This document shows, in pieces, positions 34,322 through 43,777 of a stretch of DNA of 64,000 nt (position 1 is its first letter; the number at the start of each line of letters is the position of its first letter). The notes under the pieces are model-generated. The model saw nothing but the letters and a program-made list of their open reading frames with translations, was not told the DNA's origin and did no database searches. The position numbers were made by a program, and so were the translations under genes. This DNA comes from Limisphaerales bacterium (lineage in GTDB: Bacteria > Verrucomicrobiota > Verrucomicrobiia > Limisphaerales > SXTU01): contig WRPG01000005.1 of NCBI GenBank assembly GCA_009773355.1, forward strand, positions 56,914 through 120,913. The letters run 5' to 3'.

Positions 34322-34395
34322 TGGTTGCCCGACGTGGATTTGAACCACGACAAACAGATTCAGAGACTGTTGTGCTACCATTACACCATCGGGCA
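34322..34395 (-). tRNA. tRNA-Gln (anticodon CUG)
   Basis: A complete cloverleaf on the minus strand: acceptor TGCCCGA / TCGGGCA, D-arm GGTGTAATGGTAGCAC, anticodon loop CTCTGAA (anticodon CTG), T-arm CGTGG-TTCAAAT-CCACG, discriminator A and an encoded CCA. The anticodon stem closes with a U-U pair at 31:39, otherwise standard. It lies antisense inside the nuo operon between nuoE and nuoF. Confidence 0.93.
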
Positions 34396-34411
34396 GTCCG
34401 TAGCGCGGGGC

Positions 34412-34439
34412 AAAGTAGGGATTTCCAACTGAGAGTCAA
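34412..34439 (-). promoter_or_regulatory. promoter of tRNA-Gln
   Basis: On the minus strand TTGACT (34439-34434), 16-bp spacer, TACTTT (34417-34412), then a GC-rich stretch (GCCCCGCGC) up to the mature tRNA 5' end 16 bp later. A GC-rich discriminator is typical of stringently controlled stable-RNA promoters. Confidence 0.7.
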
Positions 34440-34445
34440 GCCGCC

Positions 34446-35873
<1,428 letters not shown>

Positions 35874-35882
35874 ACCAACCGC

Positions 35883-36491
35883 ATGGCTGACGCTCAAATC
35901 CAGAAAGTGAAGAACGAACTCAAGTTCGTGGAGACGGTTTTCAGGAAGCTCCTGAAAATCCTCCCGGCCTTCAACATTACGGATGAGAAGATTCTGCCAT
36001 ACGGCCTGAAGCCGCACACCCGCTCGATTAGCTGGCTGGTCGAGCAAGTGGTGACGCAGCAAACGAAGTTCAACGCAAAAGCACTCGGCATCGCCGACGC
36101 AGCTTTTGAATTCCCGGACACCTGCCTGCACGATTGCGAAATCAAGGTCGGAGCGAGGAGTTACTTTGTGAACGTGAAGATTCACAACATGGCAGGCAAG
36201 GACAACAAGAACGACATTGCGGCAGTCGAGAAGCTCTACATGCAGTATTCTGCCGAGCCGAGCTACGACCTGATTTACGCCTGTTTCGGTGTCCACTTTC
36301 AGAACGTGCGCATCCGCTTCGACGCCGACTACCTGATGCTTTTCTCGCCCCAGTTCCTGCCCATCTACGTCAATCCCCGGAACGACAAGGTGCAGGCGTT
36401 TTACCACCATGAGCCGGAAGTGCGGTCGCGCTCGGAGTTTTTGGAAGTGCTCCGTCAGAATTCCAAGAGCATCGTGTTGAAGAAGAAATGA
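35883..36491 (+). CDS. probable type II restriction endonuclease
   Basis: 202 residues, no family I can name with certainty. Candidate PD-(D/E)xK core: LHDCEIKVGARSYFVNVKIH at about residues 80-100, with acidic residues and a V-N-V-K strand. The assignment rests on position: its stop overlaps the start of a DNA methyltransferase (ATGA), the usual restriction-modification layout. It starts 9 bp after nuoF. Codon use is visibly less GC-rich than the nuo genes, a sign of transfer. It could instead be a modification-associated protein of other function. Confidence 0.6.
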   Translation: MADAQIQKVKNELKFVETVFRKLLKILPAFNITDEKILPYGLKPHTRSISWLVEQVVTQQTKFNAKALGIADAAFEFPDTCLHDCEIKVGARSYFVNVKIHNMAGKDNKNDIAAVEKLYMQYSAEPSYDLIYACFGVHFQNVRIRFDADYLMLFSPQFLPIYVNPRNDKVQAFYHHEPEVRSRSEFLEVLRQNSKSIVLKKK

Positions 36492-37381
36492 AGCCGGGCC
36501 TCGAAAAACTTCTGAACCGCGTGCTCAACGAGGACGCGTTGGCGGGCATCGCGGAGATTCCCGACGGCTCGCTCGACCTCATCGTCACCGACCCGCCCTA
36601 CTGTCTTGGCAAGGATTACGGCAACGAGTCCGACAAGCTCGACCCGGAGGCGTATCTGGAGTGGAGCAAGCAGTGGATTGACGCGGTGATTCCCAAGCTC
36701 AAGCCCGCCGGCAGCCTCTACGTCTTCCTGACGTGGCGCTATTCGCCGGAGATTTTCTGCTATCTCAAGAAGCGCCTCATCATGCTCAACGAAATCATCT
36801 GGGACCGCAAAGTTCCCAGCATGGGCGGGAGCACGCGGCGCTTCTCCTCGGTGCATGACAACATCGGCTTCTTCGCCAAGGCCAAGGACCATTACTTCGA
36901 CATTGATTCCATCCGCATCCCCTACGACGAGGAGACGAAGAAAGCGCGCAGCCGTTCCATCTTCGTCGGCAAAAAGTGGCTCGAAGTCGGCTACAACCCG
37001 AAGGACGTGTGGAGCATCTCGCGCCTCCACGCCATCCACTCCGAGCGGGTGGAGCATCCCACCCAGAAGCCGCTCGAAGTCATCGAGCGGATGATAAAGG
37101 CAAGCTGCCCGCCCGACGGTGTGGTCTTCGACCCGTTCATGGGCAGCGGCACGACCGCCGTTGCGGCGTTCCGGTTAAAGCGGGATTTCATCGGATTCGA
37201 GGTCAACCCCGACTATTGCCGCGTCATCGAACAGCGGTTGCTTGATGCGGGTTCATTCAAGCTGGAAGACGCCACGAACAGCACTTGTTCTCAGGAGTCC
37301 GCCCGTAAGCCAAAGTTGAAGCAGCCAACCTTGTTTGAACACGCTCTGGCCGCAGCGAGCAAGCCATTGGAAACCGTTTAG
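36488..37381 (+). CDS. DNA methyltransferase (N6-adenine or N4-cytosine, class beta)
   Basis: 297 residues. Motif IV TDPPY at 34-38 precedes motif I DPFMGSGTTA at about 215-224, with EHPTQKP just before it. This order defines the beta class of amino-methyltransferases. Motif DPPY fits either N6-adenine or N4-cytosine chemistry. It partners the upstream putative endonuclease. The stop is followed after one base by the nuoG ATG, so the pair sits in-line in the complex I transcript. Confidence 0.9.
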   Translation: MKPGLEKLLNRVLNEDALAGIAEIPDGSLDLIVTDPPYCLGKDYGNESDKLDPEAYLEWSKQWIDAVIPKLKPAGSLYVFLTWRYSPEIFCYLKKRLIMLNEIIWDRKVPSMGGSTRRFSSVHDNIGFFAKAKDHYFDIDSIRIPYDEETKKARSRSIFVGKKWLEVGYNPKDVWSISRLHAIHSERVEHPTQKPLEVIERMIKASCPPDGVVFDPFMGSGTTAVAAFRLKRDFIGFEVNPDYCRVIEQRLLDAGSFKLEDATNSTCSQESARKPKLKQPTLFEHALAAASKPLETV

Positions 37382-37382
37382 C

Positions 37383-39122
37383 ATGTCCGCCCCCGCGACA
37401 ACCGAAGCCAAGCCCGCCGCTGCGCCGGCTCCTCCGCCGCCGTCCGACAAAATCAAAATCAAGGTGGATGGCCGCGAGGTCGAGGTGCCGAAGATGATGC
37501 CCAACTGGCAGGGCAAGATGGAGCCGACCACGATGCTCCAGGCCTGCCAGATTGCCGGGCACGAGGTGCCGCATTACTGCTACCACCCGAAGCTCCCCGT
37601 CGCCGGCAACTGCCGCATGTGCCTCGTCGAGTTCGGCACCCCGCAGTTGGGACCGGACCGCAAGCCCGTGCTCAACGAGGACGGCACGCCGAAGATTGCG
37701 AAGTCCGTGCTGCCCTACGAGCCGACCACGCCGCGCGGAGCCATCGCGTGCGCCTCACCCATTTCGCCGGGCATGGAGATTTATCCGAATTCGCCCGCGA
37801 CGAAACAGATGCGCGAGGCGGTGCTGGAATCGCTCCTCATCAACCACCCGCTCGACTGCCCCATCTGCGACCAAGCCGGCGAGTGCAAGTTGCAGGAATA
37901 TTCCGTCGAGCACGGGCAGGCGCAGAGCCGCTTCGTCGAGGCGAAGGTCCACAAGCCCAAGGCCGTGGACCTCGGCCCGCGCATCATGCTCGATGACGAG
38001 CGCTGCGTGCTCTGCACCCGCTGCATCCGCTTCACGAAGGACATCGCCGGCGACGACGCGCTCGGCATCGTGAATCGCGGCAGCTACAACACCATCGCCG
38101 CGTGGGCCGAGGGCAAGTTCGACAACAACTACACGCTCAACACCGTGGACATCTGCCCGGTGGGCGCGCTGACCTCGAAGGATTTCCGCTTCCAGATGCG
38201 CGTGTGGTTCATGAAGGAGACCAAGTCCCTCTGCACGAGCTGCGGCACCGGCTGCAACATCGTCGTCGGCTCGCGCGAAGAGAAAGTCTATCGCTACGAG
38301 CCGCGCCAGAACGACGCGGTGAACTCGACATGGATGTGCGACTCGGGCCGCTTGAACTACAAGTGGATTGGCCGCGCGGACCGGTTGAAGAAGTGCGGGA
38401 TGCGGATTGCCGAACGCGGCATGTTGGAAGTCGCCTGGCCCACTGCGCTCAAGGCCATCTCCGCGAAGCTGGCTTCTGCCGCGAAAGGCAGCGTCGCCGT
38501 CATCGCCAGCGCGCGGCAGACGACCGAGGAACTTTGGCTGCTGTCCAAGCTCGCGAAGAAGTTCAGCGCGCTGACCGATTCCGTCGCCCGCAATGGCGAG
38601 GGCGACAAGCTGCTCGTCAACGCGGACAAGAACCCGAACTCCAATGGCGCGCGGCTCACCAGCGTCTCCGGTCCGCAGCTCGGCGCGAACCTCGCGAAGA
38701 TTGCGGACGGCATCCGCAGCGGTGGCATCCGCACGCTCATCGTCTTCGGCGAGGACGTGACCAAGCACGGCATCGGTGCGGACCTGCTCGCGAAGCTCGA
38801 CACGCTCATCGTCAGCGACATCTTGCCCAGCGCGACAACTGCCGCCGCGCATTTCGTCCTGCCCGGCTGCGCGCACGTCGAGAAGCGCGGCACGTTCGTG
38901 AACGTGAAGGGCCGCGTGCAGAAGTTCATGAAGGCCGTCGAGGCCCCCGGCGACGCCCGGCCCGAGTGGGAGTTCCTGCACGAGCTGGTCCACAATGTCA
39001 CCGGCCAGAACGGTTTTTCGACCATCGAAGGGCTGTTCAACCAGATGGCGCGCGAGGTCCCCGGCTTCGCGGGCCTCGAATGGGCAAAGCTCGGCGACAC
39101 GGGTGTGACGGTGCAAATCTAG
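37383..39122 (+). CDS. nuoG: NADH-quinone oxidoreductase subunit G
   Basis: 579 residues from the ATG after the methyltransferase stop. An Ala/Pro-rich extension (about 1-20) leads into the 2Fe-2S domain (HYCYHPKLPVAGNCRMCLVEF region), the cluster domain CPICDQAGECKLQ and CVLCTRCIRF, then CTSCGTGCNI and a shortened molybdopterin-like domain. Much shorter than E. coli NuoG (about 900 residues), as in many non-proteobacteria. The upstream in-frame ATG lies in the methyltransferase gene and was rejected. Confidence 0.94.
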   Translation: MSAPATTEAKPAAAPAPPPPSDKIKIKVDGREVEVPKMMPNWQGKMEPTTMLQACQIAGHEVPHYCYHPKLPVAGNCRMCLVEFGTPQLGPDRKPVLNEDGTPKIAKSVLPYEPTTPRGAIACASPISPGMEIYPNSPATKQMREAVLESLLINHPLDCPICDQAGECKLQEYSVEHGQAQSRFVEAKVHKPKAVDLGPRIMLDDERCVLCTRCIRFTKDIAGDDALGIVNRGSYNTIAAWAEGKFDNNYTLNTVDICPVGALTSKDFRFQMRVWFMKETKSLCTSCGTGCNIVVGSREEKVYRYEPRQNDAVNSTWMCDSGRLNYKWIGRADRLKKCGMRIAERGMLEVAWPTALKAISAKLASAAKGSVAVIASARQTTEELWLLSKLAKKFSALTDSVARNGEGDKLLVNADKNPNSNGARLTSVSGPQLGANLAKIADGIRSGGIRTLIVFGEDVTKHGIGADLLAKLDTLIVSDILPSATTAAAHFVLPGCAHVEKRGTFVNVKGRVQKFMKAVEAPGDARPEWEFLHELVHNVTGQNGFSTIEGLFNQMAREVPGFAGLEWAKLGDTGVTVQI

Positions 39123-39128
39123 TTTTCC

Positions 39129-40265
39129 ATGGCCTGGCTTGATTCATTGAGTCCGCAGACGCAGTTCGTGTTCTTCACGCTGCTGAAGATTGCGTGCGTG
39201 CTGGGGCCGCTGCTCACGCTCGTCGCCTACGCGGTGCTGGCGGAGCGCAAGGTCTCGGCGCTCATCCAGGACCGCGTCGGACCGAACCGCGTGAACCTTC
39301 CGCTCATCGGCAGCATCCCGGTCCTCGGGCCGTTCCTCACCAAGCTCGGCTTCTGGCATCCGCTCGTGGACGGCGTGAAGAGCTTCATCAAGGAAGACTT
39401 CACGCCCGCGCATGTGCGGAAAATTTACTTCTGGCTCGCGCCAGCCATCTCGCTCGTGCCGGCGTTTCTCGTCGTGGCGGTGATTCCGTTCGGCTCCACG
39501 CTCGGCGCGCAGAAGATGGTCATCGCGGACCTCAACGTCGGCATCCTCTACACCTTCGGCATCGTGTCCCTCGGCGTGTATGGCATCGTGCTGGCGGGCT
39601 ATGCGGCGAACTCGAAGTTTCCCTTCCTCGGCGGCATCCGCGCCAGCGCGCAGATGATTTCCTACGAAATCGCGATGGGCATGAGCGTCATCCCGGTCTT
39701 CCTCGTCGTCGGCGATTTGAACCTCGGCAAAATCATCGAGCACCAGGCGCAGAACGGCTGGAATGCCTTCCCGGTCTTCGGCGGCGGGTTCGGCTTGCAG
39801 CAATGGCTGCTCGTGCCGTGCGGCGTGGTGTCGTTCGTGATTTTCTTCATCTCCGCCCTCGCGGAAACGAACCGCCTGCCCTTCGACATGGCGGAGTCGG
39901 AGTCCGAGCTCGTCAGCGGCTACCACACGGAATACAGCTCGATGAAGTTCGGCATGTTCTTCATCGGCGAATACGCGAACATGTTCGCCGGCGCGGCGAT
40001 GATGACCACGCTCTTCCTCGGCGGCTGGACGCTGCCCTTCCTCGGCCTCGACCAACCGGCGGATTCCATCCTGATGGGCCTCGTTCACATCGGGATTTTC
40101 ATGGGGAAGATGCTCGGGTTCATGTTCATCTTCATGTGGCTGCGCTGGATGCTCCCGCGCTTCCGCTACGACCAGTTGATGGACCTCGGCTGGCGGCGGA
40201 TGATTCCGTTGGCGCTGGCAAACATCATCTTAACCGCCGCCGTGCTGGCCCTGACGAACCGTTGA
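39129..40265 (+). CDS. nuoH: NADH-quinone oxidoreductase subunit H
   Basis: 378 residues, about eight membrane segments. Signatures: AERKVSALIQDRVGPNRV, LADGVKSFIKED-like, AETNRLPFDMAESESELVSGYHTEYSSMKF. Links the Q-site to the proton pumps. Confidence 0.95.
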   Translation: MAWLDSLSPQTQFVFFTLLKIACVLGPLLTLVAYAVLAERKVSALIQDRVGPNRVNLPLIGSIPVLGPFLTKLGFWHPLVDGVKSFIKEDFTPAHVRKIYFWLAPAISLVPAFLVVAVIPFGSTLGAQKMVIADLNVGILYTFGIVSLGVYGIVLAGYAANSKFPFLGGIRASAQMISYEIAMGMSVIPVFLVVGDLNLGKIIEHQAQNGWNAFPVFGGGFGLQQWLLVPCGVVSFVIFFISALAETNRLPFDMAESESELVSGYHTEYSSMKFGMFFIGEYANMFAGAAMMTTLFLGGWTLPFLGLDQPADSILMGLVHIGIFMGKMLGFMFIFMWLRWMLPRFRYDQLMDLGWRRMIPLALANIILTAAVLALTNR

Positions 40266-40278
40266 CCGACGCGCGACC

Positions 40279-40836
40279 ATGATTGTCAAACGCAACGAAC
40301 TGACTTGGTTTGAGCGGCTGTATCTGCCGGCCCTCATCGGCGGGCTGAAGGTGACCACGCGCCATTTCCTCAACACCCTCACCACCAAGACCCCCGTCAC
40401 CCAGCAGTATCCCGAGGAGCCGACGCGTGTGCTGCCCGGCTATCGCGGCGCGCCGTATCTCGTGCGCGACCAGGACGGCGCGACCAAGTGCGTCTCCTGC
40501 CAGCTCTGCGAATTCGTCTGCCCGCCCAAGGCCATCCGCATCACGCCACCCGGCCCGACCGGCAAGCCCGCCGACCGCACGAACGCGGAGAAAATGCCGG
40601 AGGAGTTCGAAATCAACATGCTCCGCTGCATCTTCTGCGGCCTGTGCCAGGAAGTCTGTCCGGAGGAGGCGATCTTCCTGAAGAGCGACTTCTCGCTCAC
40701 CGGCCTCGCGCGCAACGAGATGATTTACGACAAGGAAAAGCTCCTCGCCCTCGGCGGCACGCACTCCGGCATCCAGAAGTGGAAGCAGAAGCTCGAAGAG
40801 GCAAAGGAGCAGGAAATCTTTCCGGTGAAAGTCTAG
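40279..40836 (+). CDS. nuoI: NADH-quinone oxidoreductase subunit I
   Basis: 185 residues. Two 4Fe-4S motifs: C71, C74, C77, C81 (CVSCQLCEFVCP) and C117, C120, C123, C127 (CIFCGLCQEVCP), clusters N6a/N6b that carry electrons to NuoB. Confidence 0.95.
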   Translation: MIVKRNELTWFERLYLPALIGGLKVTTRHFLNTLTTKTPVTQQYPEEPTRVLPGYRGAPYLVRDQDGATKCVSCQLCEFVCPPKAIRITPPGPTGKPADRTNAEKMPEEFEINMLRCIFCGLCQEVCPEEAIFLKSDFSLTGLARNEMIYDKEKLLALGGTHSGIQKWKQKLEEAKEQEIFPVKV

Positions 40837-40845
40837 GCATCGCAC

Positions 40846-41358
40846 ATGGCATTTCCCGACATCCTCTTTTACATCTGCGCCTTCCTGACGCTCCTCTTCG
40901 GCGCGCTGGTGGTGGCCAATCCGTTCAGCCGCAACCCGGTCACGAGCGCGATGTTCCTCGTGCTCACTATCATCTCGATGTCGGGGCTGTTCTTGCTGCT
41001 TAACGCCTTCTTCCTCGCGACGGTGCAAATCCTCGTCTATGCCGGCGCGGTGATGGTGCTCTTCCTCTTCGTCATCATGCTGCTCGACCTCAAGGAGGAG
41101 CAGCGCCGGAAGATAAACCTCTTCGGCATCGTGACGGGAACTGCGTCGGTCGCGGGGCTTGGGGTCTTGCTGTGGGGAACCATCTGGTCGCAGCGCAGCC
41201 CGGCCAATCCCGACCTTAAACTCATCGGCGACACCAAGGCGCTCGGCCTCGAACTGTTCACCAAAGGCCAGTTCCTCCTCCCCTTTGAAATCGTCTCCGT
41301 CCTCCTGCTCGTGGCGATGGTCGGGGTAATCCTCCTCAGCAAGAAGGAGCTGAAATGA
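40846..41358 (+). CDS. nuoJ: NADH-quinone oxidoreductase subunit J
   Basis: 170 residues, five predicted membrane segments, with the conserved QILVYAGAVMVLFLFVIML core and a C-terminal LLVAMVGVILLSKKELK. Confidence 0.93.
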   Translation: MAFPDILFYICAFLTLLFGALVVANPFSRNPVTSAMFLVLTIISMSGLFLLLNAFFLATVQILVYAGAVMVLFLFVIMLLDLKEEQRRKINLFGIVTGTASVAGLGVLLWGTIWSQRSPANPDLKLIGDTKALGLELFTKGQFLLPFEIVSVLLLVAMVGVILLSKKELK

Positions 41359-41367
41359 GCAACCGAG

Positions 41368-41454
41368 GTAATAGGCAATTGGGAATAGGGAATAGGGCGT
41401 TGTCCGCTCGTCTCTTCCCTGTTCCCCATCCCCCATTCCCTATCCCCTATCCGC
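41368..41454. repeat. facing arrays (GGGAATAGGGAATAGGG / CCCTATCCCCTAT)
   Basis: GGTAATAGGCAATTGGGAAT-type arm (41368-41399) faces CCCCATCCCCCATTCCCTAT-type arm (41414-41454) between nuoJ and nuoK, the longest interruption among the membrane-arm genes up to nuoM. Confidence 0.88.
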
Positions 41455-41455
41455 A

Positions 41456-41761
41456 ATGACCGTCGGCCTCGAACACTACCTCACCGTCAGCGCGATGCTC
41501 TTCTGCCTCGGGCTGCTGGGCGTTATCCTGCGGCGCAACGTCCTCGTCATCTACATGTCGCTGGAGCTGATGCTCAACGCCGCCAACCTCGCGCTCGTCG
41601 CCTTCTCGCGCTTCAACGAAAACCTCACCGGGCAGATGATGGTCTTCTTCATCATCACCGTGGCGGCGGCGGAAGTGGCCGTCGGTCTCGCGCTCATCGT
41701 CGCGCTCTACCGCAAGCGCCAGTCCGCGCACGTCGAGGACCTGACCTCGCTGAAACTCTGA
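41456..41761 (+). CDS. nuoK: NADH-quinone oxidoreductase subunit K
   Basis: 101 residues, three membrane helices. [20 protein letters not shown] with the conserved Glu in the second helix, and [19 protein letters not shown]. nuoL follows after 1 bp. Confidence 0.95.
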   Translation: MTVGLEHYLTVSAMLFCLGLLGVILRRNVLVIYMSLELMLNAANLALVAFSRFNENLTGQMMVFFIITVAAAEVAVGLALIVALYRKRQSAHVEDLTSLKL

Positions 41762-41762
41762 C

Positions 41763-43775
41763 ATGGAACCCACTCTCAGCCCCGCCGGCTATGCCGCGCT
41801 GACGATTTTGATCCTGCCGCTCGCGGCGGCGCTGGTCACCACGCTCTGCCCCCGGCGCGACCCGGAGCGCAGCGCGAACCTGTCCATCGGCGCGATTGCG
41901 ATTGGCTTCATCCTGAGCCTCGGCCTGTTCGCCTTCACCGGCGACAAGGCGATGGAAACCAACTTCAACTGGCTCGTGGTCGGTGACCTGAAAGTCTCCT
42001 TCGGCCTGCTGCTCGACCCGCTCTCCAAGCTCATGCTCCTCGTCGTCACCGGCGTTGGCCTGATGATTCACATCTACTCGCGCGGCTACATGAGCGGCGA
42101 CCGCGGGTTCAGCCGCTACTTCGCCAGCCTGAGTCTGTTCACGTTCTCGATGCTTGGCATCGTCCTCGCGAACAACCTCTTCATGATGTTCGTGTTCTGG
42201 GAGCTGGTCGGCGTGAGCAGCTACCTGCTCATCGGCTTCTGGTTCGAGAAGAACTCCGCCGCTGACGCTGCGAAGAAGGCCTTCCTCACCAACCGCGTCG
42301 GCGACTTCGGCTTCATCCTTGGCATCATTCTCACCTGGGCCGCGCTCGGCTCGCTGAACTTCACGGAGATGGCATGGCTGGTTGAAAAGGGCGCCCAGAG
42401 CACGGACAAGTCCGGCGGCACCCTACTGTCGCTTGGCTTTTCCCTGCTGGCCGAGCCGCTCGGGAAAATCGCCGGCGGCACGCACTGGTGGACCGTCCAC
42501 CCGAACGTCCTTGTCACGCTCGTCGGCCTGCTGCTCTTCATGGGCGCGATGGGCAAGTCCGCGCAGTTCCCGTTGCACGTCTGGCTGCCGGACGCGATGG
42601 AAGGCCCCACGCCCGTCAGCGCGCTGATTCACGCGGCCACGATGGTCGCCGCCGGCGTGTTCATGCTCTGCCGGATTTTCTTCATCCTCGATATTCCCGG
42701 CTCGCACGCGCTGGAGTTCATCGCGTGGATTGGCGGTGTCACCGCGCTGCTGGCCGCGCTCATGGCGCTCCAGCAAAACGACATCAAGCGTATCCTCGCC
42801 TACTCTACGCTCTCGCAGCTCGGCTACATGGTGATGGCCGTCGGCCTGCGCGCGCCCGGCCCGGCGATGTTCCACCTGACCACGCACGCGGCCTTCAAGG
42901 CGCTGCTCTTCCTCGGGGCCGGCTCGGTGATTCTGGCCTGCCACCACGAGCAGAACATCTGGAAGATGGGCGGCCTGCGCGACGCCATGCCGCGCACCTG
43001 GTGGACGTTCCGCTGGGGCACGCTCGCGCTCTGCGGCGTGTGGCCGTTCGCCGGTTTCTTCAGCAAGGACGCCATCCTCGCCGCCGCGCTGGACCCGGCG
43101 CATCGGAACATCCCGCTCTTCGTCCTCGGCGTGTTCGTCGCGGGCCTGACGACGTTCTACATGAGCCGCCTCGTGCTCGTCGCCTTCTGCGGCAACGCCC
43201 GCAGCGAAGAAGCCAGCCACGCGCACGAATCGCCCGGCGTGATGACCTGGCCGCTGGTTGTTCTCGCCATCCCGACGCTGCTGGCCGGAGCCGTGGGCAT
43301 TGACGCCTACATCGCCAAGCTTTTCCCCGGCGAGCATCCGCCGCACAACGAGGGCTTTCTGGACAACCTCTTCGCTCCGTTCAACCACAACATCCTCGCC
43401 GCCGGCTTCGGCCTGCTCGCGGTGGTGGCCGGTTACCAGCTCGCCCGCACCCTCTACGTGAACGCCGACCGCGACCGGCTGCCGGAGAAAATCGGCGTGC
43501 TGGCGAAGATGGCGCGCGACCGCTTCTACTTCGACGAACTTTACGAGTGGTTCATCTCCGTCACGCAGGAGACGCTCGCGCGCATCGCGGACTGGTTTGA
43601 CTGCTGGATTGTTGCCGGCCTACTGGTGCGCGGCACGCACGGCACCACCGAACTGGTGGGCCGCGCCCTGCGCCTCGTGCAGACCGGCAGCCTGCAAACC
43701 TACGCCTTCCTCTTCGCCGCCGGCGTCGTGCTGGTGCTGGCGTGGCAGCTCCTTGGCAATTCGCCCACCCACTGA
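41763..43775 (+). CDS. nuoL: NADH-quinone oxidoreductase subunit L
   Basis: 670 residues, antiporter-like: FWELVGVSSYLLIGFWFE, KSAQFPLHVWLPDAMEGPTPVSALIHAATMV, QQNDIKRILAYSTLSQLGYM. The C-terminal part (RFYFDELYEW onward) is the lateral-helix region. Proton-pumping subunit. Confidence 0.95.
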   Translation: MEPTLSPAGYAALTILILPLAAALVTTLCPRRDPERSANLSIGAIAIGFILSLGLFAFTGDKAMETNFNWLVVGDLKVSFGLLLDPLSKLMLLVVTGVGLMIHIYSRGYMSGDRGFSRYFASLSLFTFSMLGIVLANNLFMMFVFWELVGVSSYLLIGFWFEKNSAADAAKKAFLTNRVGDFGFILGIILTWAALGSLNFTEMAWLVEKGAQSTDKSGGTLLSLGFSLLAEPLGKIAGGTHWWTVHPNVLVTLVGLLLFMGAMGKSAQFPLHVWLPDAMEGPTPVSALIHAATMVAAGVFMLCRIFFILDIPGSHALEFIAWIGGVTALLAALMALQQNDIKRILAYSTLSQLGYMVMAVGLRAPGPAMFHLTTHAAFKALLFLGAGSVILACHHEQNIWKMGGLRDAMPRTWWTFRWGTLALCGVWPFAGFFSKDAILAAALDPAHRNIPLFVLGVFVAGLTTFYMSRLVLVAFCGNARSEEASHAHESPGVMTWPLVVLAIPTLLAGAVGIDAYIAKLFPGEHPPHNEGFLDNLFAPFNHNILAAGFGLLAVVAGYQLARTLYVNADRDRLPEKIGVLAKMARDRFYFDELYEWFISVTQETLARIADWFDCWIVAGLLVRGTHGTTELVGRALRLVQTGSLQTYAFLFAAGVVLVLAWQLLGNSPTH

Positions 43776-43777
43776 CC

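Noticed and set aside
34322..34395. tRNA-Gln as the integration site of the restriction-modification pair
   Set aside because: The tRNA lies upstream of nuoF, more than 1.4 kb from the pair, and no partial tRNA copy is seen at 35,874 or 37,382.
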